Under the pieces are notes generated by a model. It made no database searches. It was not told where the DNA came from and saw only the letters and a program-made list of their open reading frames with translations. Below, piece after piece: positions 56,184-64,000 of a stretch of DNA of 64,000 nt. The stretch's first letter is position 1, and every line of letters starts with the position of its first letter. This DNA comes from an uncultured Aquimarina sp. (lineage in GTDB: Bacteria > Bacteroidota > Bacteroidia > Flavobacteriales > Flavobacteriaceae): positions 37,536-101,535 of the forward strand of contig CANLMN010000016.1 in assembly GCA_947492105.1 (NCBI GenBank), read 5' to 3'. Both the position numbers and the translations under genes were made by a program.

Positions 56184-57380
56184 TTATAGCGCTTTTTTAC
56201 ATAGTATTACTACTTTTTGCTGCGCCATTGTGGTGGTGAAAAATAGATAAGTATCTCCTCCGTCTTTAATTCCAAATTTTTTACGCAATGTAGCCACCGA
56301 TTCGGAGAAGTTTCTTGTGGTTATATTAGCTTTTGTTAAATCGAGGTTTTTTATCGCCTTTTTGTTATAGGTTATCACTTCTAATATTCTAAAAGTTCTT
56401 CCTGGGAAATTGGTTTGTAATTTTGAAGAAGTATAAAGGTGAGTGTTTATATGTAGTTTGTCAATAGCTAGTTGATTTGCAATACTGGAGAATGCTCCGC
56501 TTTTTAGAATCGCTGCATTGGGTTCGTAGAGATAGGTTAATGGTGTACTAAGTTTGGCAGTGTTTTTTGATTCTTCGGATCGTGTAAACTCAAAATGTTC
56601 TTCCTTTTGAGTACCAAAATTGATGGTCTTAATGAGGGGTTCGTTAGAGTAGTTCTTTTCTAGAATCCACAACATCTCTTTTACATCATTTCGTACTGCC
56701 ACGATATGAATTTCTTTTACATATTTTAGAACTTTTAATCCAGCTTTGATATCCAGCAATGGTGCGGTTTTTATAAGGAGATTATTACTTCTTTCAAAAA
56801 GATCGTCCAAATGTTTCGGGATATTAGGTAAGCAATCTTCCAAGAAAAATACTTTGCGCTTATCATCGCTACGTCGAGAAGGGTCGATGTATATCCAGTC
56901 TAATTTTTCTTTGTACGTTTTTAGTATTTCTAATCCGTCTCCAATAGTACATTGTATGTTATGAGCTTTTAATTGGACAAAATTATGCGAAGCAATTGCA
57001 CTCAGTGCTGCATTGAGTTCGCAATGGATAATTTTATCTATTTTTTCAGAAAAATAGTAATCATCTATGCCAAACCCTCCAGTAACATCCAACAATGTAC
57101 TACCAGATACTAAGGAGCTTTTATAGCGTGCAGTAGTCTCTGAAGAGGTTTGTTCTAGATTAAGGTTGGGAGGGAAATAACATTGTGGGGTAGTGGACCA
57201 AAGGGGGAACTTTTTTAGGGCTTTTTGTCGTCCATTTATCTGGATAGCGATTTTTTGGATAGGAATCTCAGGAAATGGATTTTTGGACAAGACAAATGTA
57301 GAGATGGTACAATTTGAATTAGATTTCTCAATGATAAAATCCTGAAGGTTTGCCGATAGTAATCTCTGGTCTAATACCAT
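56184..57380 (-). CDS. class I SAM-dependent methyltransferase, THUMP-like (PG_1098-type)
   Basis: RNA methyltransferase-like protein of the Bacteroidota. An N-terminal ~90-residue ferredoxin-like region is followed by the Rossmann domain: motif I VSGSTLLDVTGGFGID, an acidic residue in HCELNAALSA, and the motif IYIDPSRRSDDKRKVF, whose DPSRR signature is characteristic. A THUMP-like C-terminal domain (about 290-395) ends the protein. It binds SAM; the RNA target is not known. It lies 100 bases before the AI-2E family gene on the same strand. Confidence 0.85.
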   Translation of the reverse strand: MVLDQRLLSANLQDFIIEKSNSNCTISTFVLSKNPFPEIPIQKIAIQINGRQKALKKFPLWSTTPQCYFPPNLNLEQTSSETTARYKSSLVSGSTLLDVTGGFGIDDYYFSEKIDKIIHCELNAALSAIASHNFVQLKAHNIQCTIGDGLEILKTYKEKLDWIYIDPSRRSDDKRKVFFLEDCLPNIPKHLDDLFERSNNLLIKTAPLLDIKAGLKVLKYVKEIHIVAVRNDVKEMLWILEKNYSNEPLIKTINFGTQKEEHFEFTRSEESKNTAKLSTPLTYLYEPNAAILKSGAFSSIANQLAIDKLHINTHLYTSSKLQTNFPGRTFRILEVITYNKKAIKNLDLTKANITTRNFSESVATLRKKFGIKDGGDTYLFFTTTMAQQKVVILCKKAL

Positions 57381-57480
57381 ATGAATATAATTATAGACTA
57401 ATAATCTGTTTTTTTTGTTTCTTTTGATAGGTGTGATTTCCTAAGTTGGGCTACAACTATATCTTTATGAATGTAAAAAA

Positions 57481-58569
57481 TTAGAGTCCTTTGGTTAGTT
57501 GTTTTACGATTTTGTATTCGGACAAAAACTCTTTGGCAATCACCTTGATAGCTGTATAAGATGGCACGGCAACTATCATACCCGGGATACCGAATAGAAT
57601 ACCACCAATTAGGATAGCCAAAAATATTTCCAAGGGATGTGACCGGACACTGTTTCCAAATATGAGTGGTTGATTCAGAAAATTGTCAATGAGTTGTATT
57701 ACGAAATACCCCATCATGATGTAGCATAATTTCGGTAAAAGTACTGTTTGGAAATCTGCTCCCATATTACTTGTTGTTGCAATAAGCAACACAAGTGCGC
57801 CTCCAATCAGAGGCCCTACGTAGGGTATAATATTCATGATTGCTGCGATTAATGCCAATGCGATGGCATTCTCTACATCAAAAACCAATAAAAGGATCGT
57901 ATAGAGTGCAAATAAGATTGTTATTTGTAGTAAGAGTCCTATAAAATAGCGCGAAAGTAGCTCTTTGATTTTATTGAACATTTTGAGAAACCTATTCTCC
58001 TTTCCCTTAGAAGCAAAAACGAGTAAGCTACGTTCCAATAGAAGGCTGTCCTTGAGGAAGAAAAAAGCAATAAAAAGTACAGAAAAGAGCCCGATTAGTA
58101 TAGCACCAAATCCGTTCAAAAATGTATTTATAAGATTTGGAATTGATTTAAAATCAAAATATTTCATAACATCAGAGCGCTTTAATACTTCAATTAGACT
58201 AAGCTTTTCGACATGGAGAAAACTACTAATTTCAATATTCAATCGTTCCAACTCATGCTTTAGTTCATTTACATTAATGGCACTGATATATTGACTTTGT
58301 TTTATTATTATAGGTATAAATAACGAAAAAATACCTAAAAATAAGGCGATTACGATAATTAATGTGACTAAGACAGCTAGTGTGTTGCCAAATTTGAGTT
58401 TATTTTTTAGAAAAATAACCAAACGTCTTCCCATCAACGAGATTACAGCTGCAAAAATAATATATATTAATACAGATTGTATGGTGTATAGTAACCAAAG
58501 AACTCCAATAGTACCAGCAATTATTGCTATAGCCCTGAGGATTCCATTTGCAATTATTTTTGAATTCAT
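57481..58569 (-). CDS. AI-2E family transporter-like permease
   Basis: Integral membrane protein of 362 residues with about eight helices, in the pattern of this family: paired helices at the N-terminus, a ~60-residue soluble hydrophilic stretch (about 85-150), and the C-terminal signature PYVGPLIGGA with PLIFGNSVRSHPLEIFLAILIGG and FGIPGMIVAVP. Relatives transport AI-2, sodium or other substrates, so no substrate is inferred. A -7-like TATATTTG lies just before the ATG but would leave nearly no leader. Confidence 0.88.
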   Translation of the reverse strand: MNSKIIANGILRAIAIIAGTIGVLWLLYTIQSVLIYIIFAAVISLMGRRLVIFLKNKLKFGNTLAVLVTLIIVIALFLGIFSLFIPIIIKQSQYISAINVNELKHELERLNIEISSFLHVEKLSLIEVLKRSDVMKYFDFKSIPNLINTFLNGFGAILIGLFSVLFIAFFFLKDSLLLERSLLVFASKGKENRFLKMFNKIKELLSRYFIGLLLQITILFALYTILLLVFDVENAIALALIAAIMNIIPYVGPLIGGALVLLIATTSNMGADFQTVLLPKLCYIMMGYFVIQLIDNFLNQPLIFGNSVRSHPLEIFLAILIGGILFGIPGMIVAVPSYTAIKVIAKEFLSEYKIVKQLTKGL

Positions 58570-58702
58570 ACTACAAATATAAGTTATTGTTGAATATGAT
58601 ATTTACGATATGTTAATGAATCTAGTAGTCCTATAATTGGGGAAAATTTGATCTATTCTATAGGGAAAAGAAAAAGTCAAGATAAGTTCATTTTGATATA
58701 CG

Positions 58703-58764
58703 GTAACACGAATTTATGTGTATAGATTCGTGTTACTGACATTATATAACTAATTTGTTGTTAC
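58703..58764 (+). repeat. interspersed repeat family A, copy A5 (internally deleted)
   Basis: 62 bp with only the two ends of family A joined. The left hairpin has perfect 11-bp arms GTAACACGAAT (58703-58713) and ATTCGTGTTAC (58726-58736), and the right end is TATATAACTAATTTGTTG. The outermost bases GTAAC/GTTAC pair too. Just left (about 58672-58695) is AAAAGTCAAGATAAGTTCA, the short repeated word. Confidence 0.65.
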
Positions 58765-58806
58765 AACGCAACCATTTAATTATAATAAAAAAAGTACGTC
58801 ATCATA

Positions 58807-59622
58807 CTAATTAGTGAGATCAAATTTATACAGTTTACCACCGTTGTTTTTAGTTCGTTCATCAGTAATATAAAGGTGATCATCGACAGAAAAGCACAGT
58901 CCTTCTTTCTGAGAGTTATGATTAAAGGGGAGTGGCAGGATTGTTCCATTAAAAAAATCTGCTCCGGAAAAATCTTTGAGTATCCATACTTTGTCATGAT
59001 TGAGTAATGCAATCATATTTTGATTCATATTTATAGCTGCTCCGGTTATTTTAGCGTTTTTTTCTTCAAATAGATATTCTGTAACGTAAGAGGCAGTGTG
59101 TGTCCCAATAGTATTTGGAACTTTCCAAACACTTGTTTTTGATTTTTCTTTACTAAACAAGTAGAAATGATGATTGAAAAGAATAAAAGCTTCAAAATCT
59201 AATTCTTTTTGTTTTTTTGGAAGACTAAAGGTGATTTTTTCAGGAGAGACTTTGTTTTTGGTAATCAAATTATTTGAAGAGACTAGGTAAATTTCGTATG
59301 TTTTTCGTTTTCTGTCATTATTACCAAAATCCCCAATATATAGATTATCATTTGTATCTGTGGTGAGTGCCTCCCAATCTATATTTTTTGCTGATTTGTC
59401 CAAATTTATGGTATGCAAAATTTCCCCAGATTTGGAAACAGCATAGATATGATCTGCATTACCACTATCCTCTATCATCCAAAAACTTTGATGATCATTT
59501 GTATGAGCTATTCCAGAAACCTCATCCAAGGATTTTGGCAAATTACAAACGAGCGTTAGGTTATTATTAGTACAACCAAGCTGTAAAACTAGTGATGCTA
59601 TGATGGATATTTTTAGTGTCAT
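58807..59622 (-). CDS. beta-propeller lipoprotein, SdiA-regulated/YjiK-like
   Basis: Lipoprotein with a lipobox around Cys17 (LVLQLGC). The rest is a propeller of about 250 residues with LDEVSGIAHTNDHQSFWMIEDSG at its start, IDWEALTTDTNDNLYIGDFGNNDR and KEGLCFSVDDHLYITDER. The EVSGI..WMIEDSG and WEALT/GD.GNN blocks match proteins annotated SdiA-regulated (family knowledge). No catalytic residue visible. Convergent with nothing; monocistronic. Repeat A5 lies downstream of it. Confidence 0.75.
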   Translation of the reverse strand: MTLKISIIASLVLQLGCTNNNLTLVCNLPKSLDEVSGIAHTNDHQSFWMIEDSGNADHIYAVSKSGEILHTINLDKSAKNIDWEALTTDTNDNLYIGDFGNNDRKRKTYEIYLVSSNNLITKNKVSPEKITFSLPKKQKELDFEAFILFNHHFYLFSKEKSKTSVWKVPNTIGTHTASYVTEYLFEEKNAKITGAAINMNQNMIALLNHDKVWILKDFSGADFFNGTILPLPFNHNSQKEGLCFSVDDHLYITDERTKNNGGKLYKFDLTN

Positions 59623-59870
59623 TTTAGATGAATAAGAAGGTGTACTTTTTCTTTTAAAGGTTTTTAAAATTTTTAACGAAAATACGAATCGTTTTTGTAG
59701 TAACCTATTTGTTACTTTCTGTAGAATTTTGCTTTAAAACTCCTTTAAGCTTGTGAATTTGTTAAAATTTGAACATTTTTTTTGTAAAAATATGGCAATT
59801 ATGAACCGAAAACGATTTAGTTTTTGGAAAAATTAGGTTATTAATTTACATTAACATAGTTTTGACTTTT

Positions 59871-60857
59871 ATGGCAAACAAAGTAACAAAAATAGGGGTT
59901 TTGACTTCGGGAGGAGACGCCCCAGGAATGAATGCAGCAATACGAGCAGTAGTTAGAGCCTGTAGCTTTTATAAATTAGAGTGTATAGGGATTCAAGAAG
60001 GCTACGATGGTCTAATTAATAATAAGTTAGTACCACTTGATGCACGATCCGTTCGTAATATAGTAAACAAAGGAGGGACCTTTCTAAAAACCGCTCGATC
60101 TGAAGAATTCAAAACTGTAGAAGGGCGCAAAAAGGCATACGATAATCTAACGGCATCAGGAGTAGATTCTTTGGTTGTCATTGGAGGTGATGGTAGTTTT
60201 ACCGGTGCGATGAAGCTAGCAGAAGAGTTTGATTTTCCTGTGATCGGTATTCCTGGTACTATTGATAATGACATCAACGGTACAGATTATACCATAGGGT
60301 ATGATACTGCGTTGAATACTGTGGTAGAAGCGATTGATAAAATTAGAGACACTGCAAGTTCTCATAATCGATTATTTTTTATAGAAGTAATGGGTAGAGA
60401 TGCGGGTGATATCGCATTGAATGCAGGTATCGGAGCAGGAGCAGAGGAGATATTGATCCCAGAAGAAGACTTGGGAGTAGAACGCTTGTTGGAGTCATTA
60501 CAGAGAAGTAGAAAATCAGGTAAATCATCAAGTATTATTGTCGTAGCAGAAGGTGATAGATTGGGAGAGAATATCTTTGAGCTGAGTGAGTACGTCAAAA
60601 ACCATACAGAGGGTTATGATATAAGAGTGTCGGTGTTGGGGCATATTCAACGAGGAGGAGCTCCAAGTTGTTTTGATCGAGTGCTTGCAAGCAAGTTGGG
60701 AGTTGGCGCTGTAGAAAGTCTAATCAAAGGGAAACGTGATGTGATGATTGGTATTGTACACAAAAGGGTTACATTGGTACCTCTACAAGTAGCATTGACT
60801 AAGCGTTTGCATAAACATGATGATTTGATTAGAGTCGCAGATATTACTTCGACTTAA
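59871..60857 (+). CDS. pfkA: 6-phosphofructokinase
   Basis: Glycolytic enzyme phosphorylating fructose 6-phosphate to fructose 1,6-bisphosphate. ATP site GVLTSGGDAPGMNAAIRA near the start, GGDGSFTGA, and the catalytic stretch IPGTIDNDINGTDYTIG (TIDND includes the catalytic Asp). Sugar phosphate binding by MGRDAGDIAL and LGHIQRGGAPSCFDRVLAS. Length 328, the ATP-dependent bacterial type. The ATG at 59871 is preferred to an upstream TTG. gapA starts 41 bases after its stop, so the two steps of lower glycolysis are in one operon or share a close promoter. Confidence 0.96.
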   Translation: MANKVTKIGVLTSGGDAPGMNAAIRAVVRACSFYKLECIGIQEGYDGLINNKLVPLDARSVRNIVNKGGTFLKTARSEEFKTVEGRKKAYDNLTASGVDSLVVIGGDGSFTGAMKLAEEFDFPVIGIPGTIDNDINGTDYTIGYDTALNTVVEAIDKIRDTASSHNRLFFIEVMGRDAGDIALNAGIGAGAEEILIPEEDLGVERLLESLQRSRKSGKSSSIIVVAEGDRLGENIFELSEYVKNHTEGYDIRVSVLGHIQRGGAPSCFDRVLASKLGVGAVESLIKGKRDVMIGIVHKRVTLVPLQVALTKRLHKHDDLIRVADITST

Positions 60858-60883
60858 TGAAATTGAGTATTTTTGAAAATTAA

Positions 60884-61900
<1,017 letters not shown>

Positions 61901-61911
61901 GTAGTATATAG

Positions 61912-61953
61912 AATAAAACAAGTTTTGATAGTTTTATCAAAACTTGTTTTATT
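61912..61953. terminator. terminator after gapA
   Basis: Perfect 19-bp stem with 4-base loop GTTT: AATAAAACAAGTTTTGATA (61912-61930) pairs with TATCAAAACTTGTTTTATT (61935-61953). A- and T-rich ends make it bidirectional. Confidence 0.92.
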
Positions 61954-62132
61954 TACGTATCTATCAAGATTTAAAAATAGATGTCACACAACGCCTTTTA
62001 GGGTTTATAGTTTATAGTGTGTGGCGCTGTTTTATACCATAAAAGCTTGGTATTTTTTGAACTATTTGATGTATGAAATAGTCTAAGTATAAAAATTTTC
62101 GCAAAAACAAATTTATAAAAAACACTCTACAA

Positions 62133-63005
62133 ATGATTTTATTAGCTGACGGCGGTTCTACAAAATGTGATTGGATACTTTTGAATGAAGAAGGAGAACA
62201 AATTTTCAAAACTAGAACATTAGGTCTTAATCCTGCAGTATTCAAAAAAGGAGTGTTAGAAGAACGTCTTTATGATAATGTAGAGATCAAATCACATCTA
62301 GATGTAATCACTCGTGTTCATTTTTACGGAGCAGGATGTGGTACACCTAAGCCAACAGCTATTTTAGAAGGAGTTTTTAAGGAATATTTTAATGATACAA
62401 CAGAAATAGTTGTAAAAGAAGATATGGTAGCAGCTGTGTATGCTGTAACCACGGAGCCAGGAATCGTATGTATTTTGGGAACAGGTTCTAATAGTTGCTA
62501 TTTTGATGGAGATGATATACATATGAGTTTAGAGTCTTTGGGCTATATTCTCATGGATGAAGCTAGTGGGAATTATTTTGGAAAACGTCTTATACGTGAT
62601 TATTACTATAAACGTATGCCACAAGATGTTTCGACAGAGTTTGGCAAACGTTATGACCTGAGTGCAGATAGTATCAAAATGAATTTATACCAAAAGGAAA
62701 ATCCAAATTCGTATTTAGCACACTTTGCAGAGTTTATTTTTACCAGTGAACGAAATGGATATTTCTATAAAATAATTACAGAAGGAATTCAGGAGTTTAT
62801 CGAAACTCGAGTATTAGGTTTTGCAGAAGCGCAAAATGTACCAGTGCATTTTATTGGATCGATAGCGCATTTCAGTGAAGATATTATACGAGCAGCAGTA
62901 TGGCCTTATAATATTACTATTGGTAATATTGTCCAACGACCTATAGATGGTATTATTGATTATTATCGTAATCAAGTTCTTAAAGTAGGACAGAAGCAGT
63001 CCTAA
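62133..63005 (+). CDS. BadF/BadG-type ATPase, N-acetylglucosamine kinase-like
   Basis: ASKHA-fold kinase. ADGGSTKCDWILL is the phosphate-1 loop, VCILGTGSNSCYFDG the phosphate-2 loop, and GYILMDEASGNYFGKRLIRDYYY the adenosine-side segment. At 290 residues it fits the proteins annotated N-acetylglucosamine kinase in Flavobacteriia, which phosphorylate amino sugars. No chitin or N-acetylglucosamine gene surrounds it, so the substrate is inferred from family only. Monocistronic, with a terminator 20 bases later. Confidence 0.85.
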   Translation: MILLADGGSTKCDWILLNEEGEQIFKTRTLGLNPAVFKKGVLEERLYDNVEIKSHLDVITRVHFYGAGCGTPKPTAILEGVFKEYFNDTTEIVVKEDMVAAVYAVTTEPGIVCILGTGSNSCYFDGDDIHMSLESLGYILMDEASGNYFGKRLIRDYYYKRMPQDVSTEFGKRYDLSADSIKMNLYQKENPNSYLAHFAEFIFTSERNGYFYKIITEGIQEFIETRVLGFAEAQNVPVHFIGSIAHFSEDIIRAAVWPYNITIGNIVQRPIDGIIDYYRNQVLKVGQKQS

Positions 63006-63025
63006 ATTTTGATGTACCGGTATAA

Positions 63026-63054
63026 AAAAGCGCTCTTTTGAAGCGTTTTTTTTA
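63026..63054 (+). terminator. terminator after the kinase gene
   Basis: AAAAAAGCGCT and AGCGTTTTTTT form a stem with one G-T pair and a 7-base loop followed by a T-tract, ending about 50 bases after the stop. Confidence 0.7.
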
Positions 63055-63177
63055 TGCTTTTTTATTAAAAAATGATTGTATTTTAGCTCTCTAATACTAG
63101 CACTATATGAGGAAGGGTATCATGGAAACTTCCATAAAAGGATGATTAAATCAAATACCTCATTCCTGTTTTATATG

Positions 63178-63185
63178 TAGTTTTG
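63178..63185 (+). promoter_or_regulatory. possible -7 element for the isochorismatase-like gene
   Basis: TAGTTTTG fits TANNTTTG, 22 bases before the ATG at 63208. No -33 TTG with good spacing. Confidence 0.35.
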
Positions 63186-63207
63186 TGATATATCAAAAAT
63201 AGGTATA

Positions 63208-63765
63208 ATGATAAATGAAAAAACAGCCCTTTTGATCATTGATATGCAAAAAGGTTCTTTTACACCCAAAACACCTCGATTTGATGCAGATGGAGTTATT
63301 GAGCGAATAAATGAACTTTCTAGAATATTTCGAAAGGCAAAGTTACCAGTGATTTATATACAGCATGATGGAACTGGAACAGGTGAATTTGAAAAACATA
63401 CATCAGAATGGGAGTTATTGAATTCGCTACATGTAGTAGCTACTGATATTTTTATTGATAAGTACGCAAATGATGTATTTTATAAATCAGAGCTTCAGTC
63501 AGAATTAACAACCTTAGATGTTACTGATTTACTAATAACAGGATGTGCTACGGATTTTTGTGTAGAATCTACTGTACAATCAGCATTGACAAAAAATTAT
63601 AATATTACTGTTGTTTCCGACGGACATACAACTGGTGAAAGGCCTCATTTAAAAGCTGAAAAAATAATTGAACATTATAATTGGGTTTGGCAAAATATGA
63701 TCCCAACAGCAGGGAGCATACGGGTTAAAAGTGTGGAGAAACTAAAACAGCAGTACAATAATTAA
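63208..63765 (+). CDS. isochorismatase-family cysteine hydrolase
   Basis: Single-domain cysteine hydrolase of 185 residues. The catalytic triad of the family is D12 (LLIIDMQKG), K85 (FIDKYANDVF) and C118 (ITGCATDFCVE), all conserved. Relatives cleave isochorismate, nicotinamide or other amides; without a neighbouring pathway gene the substrate cannot be set. The stop codon (63763-63765) is followed immediately by TACTT, where repeat C2 begins. Confidence 0.87.
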   Translation: MINEKTALLIIDMQKGSFTPKTPRFDADGVIERINELSRIFRKAKLPVIYIQHDGTGTGEFEKHTSEWELLNSLHVVATDIFIDKYANDVFYKSELQSELTTLDVTDLLITGCATDFCVESTVQSALTKNYNITVVSDGHTTGERPHLKAEKIIEHYNWVWQNMIPTAGSIRVKSVEKLKQQYNN

Positions 63766-63929
63766 TACTTAGTGTCCAATGGAGTAGGAGTTGGCCTTGT
63801 AGGCCAAAATAATTTAAACTATTTTTTGCTAGTTTGAACTATAAAATTTGAGCACAGAGGTGGCTATGGTTTCATTTTCCTATGAAAAAATAGCAGAAAA
63901 AGCCCCTAATTATTATTCTATAATTAGGG
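63766..63929 (+). repeat. repeat family C, copy C2
   Basis: Matches C1 from GTAGGCCAAAATAATTTAAA through CTATAAAATTTGAGCACAG to AGCAGAAAAAGC and CTAATTATTATTC. The core is diverged (GAGGTGGCTATGG). The right end is not AATGGTAT but runs straight into AATTAGGGTCTGCTG, as if another element replaced it. Confidence 0.6.
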
Positions 63930-64000
63930 TCTGCTGAAAAACTCAGGCAGCATTTCTGGTTAGAAATTGATATTTGAGTTGGCTTTGGTAACTTTTCTTT
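63927..64000 (+). mobile_element. possible end of an insertion sequence, cut by the window edge
   Basis: GGGTCTGCTGAAAAACTCAG starts abruptly at the end of C2 and resembles insertion-sequence termini of the GGnTCTGnTGAAAAA form. The hairpin CCCTAATTAT / ATAATTAGGG spans the junction. No transposase codon is visible before the edge, so this is a suggestion only. Confidence 0.3.

Overview
The window looks like chromosomal DNA from a low-GC member of the Bacteroidota, most likely a marine Flavobacteriaceae (an Aquimarina-like genus is a guess). The grounds are four proteins ending in type IX secretion (T9SS) sorting domains, a fused CcoNO cbb3 oxidase subunit, TANNTTTG-type -7 elements, a bacillithiol gene (bshC), HEIGH-type M57 protease and secreted sulfatase. 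No rRNA, tRNA, CRISPR array, phage or complete insertion sequence was found.

Layout. 0-8.6 kb is housekeeping: biotin ligase (cut by the window edge), coaE, an RprXY-like two-component pair, miaA translationally coupled to a potassium channel, an exonuclease/GIY-YIG fusion, yggS and an MscS channel. 9-20 kb mixes surface or periplasmic proteins (DUF3352-like, TPR/PD40, ThuA-ricin-T9SS, choice-of-anchor I) with bshC and a flavin-binding PNPOx-like protein. 20.3-25 kb is the topoisomerase IV pair parE-parC. 25-33 kb is an accessory stretch rich in small repeats holding an M57 metalloprotease lipoprotein, a T9SS sulfatase and a T9SS TIM-barrel glycosidase candidate, probably acting on extracellular polymers. 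33.2-44 kb, all on the minus strand, is a complete cbb3 oxidase locus: ccoI, an uncharacterised 602-residue protein, ccoS, ccoNO, ccoQ, ccoP, ccoG, ccoH and a DsbD_2/TauE-like membrane protein. 45-50 kb holds a large T9SS extracellular nuclease and a Cys-rich lipoprotein. 50.6-63.8 kb is mixed metabolism (fumC, arsC-like, pfkA-gapA, N-acetylglucosamine kinase-like, isochorismatase-like) plus membrane and envelope proteins.

The least expected content is non-coding. (1) Three families of roughly 60-175 bp intergenic repeats (A, B, C here) share a TAATACC-like terminus and a core close to GCATAGCCTTAGCTAT. One B copy sits inside another repeat (D2), which shows past mobility, and three copies start exactly at a host stop codon. 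(2) Two intergenic loci, before parE and between ccoG and ccoH, share a multibranched RNA-like architecture. (3) The two cbb3 transcription units each carry the same near-palindrome (TGACAAAWGTCA followed by TCTTTTT), pointing to one regulator for ccoI, the oxidase operon and the uncharacterised 602-residue protein. That protein, read here as an FMN-barrel (nitronate monooxygenase-like) fold with added cysteines, is the best candidate for an undescribed component of oxidase assembly or regulation.
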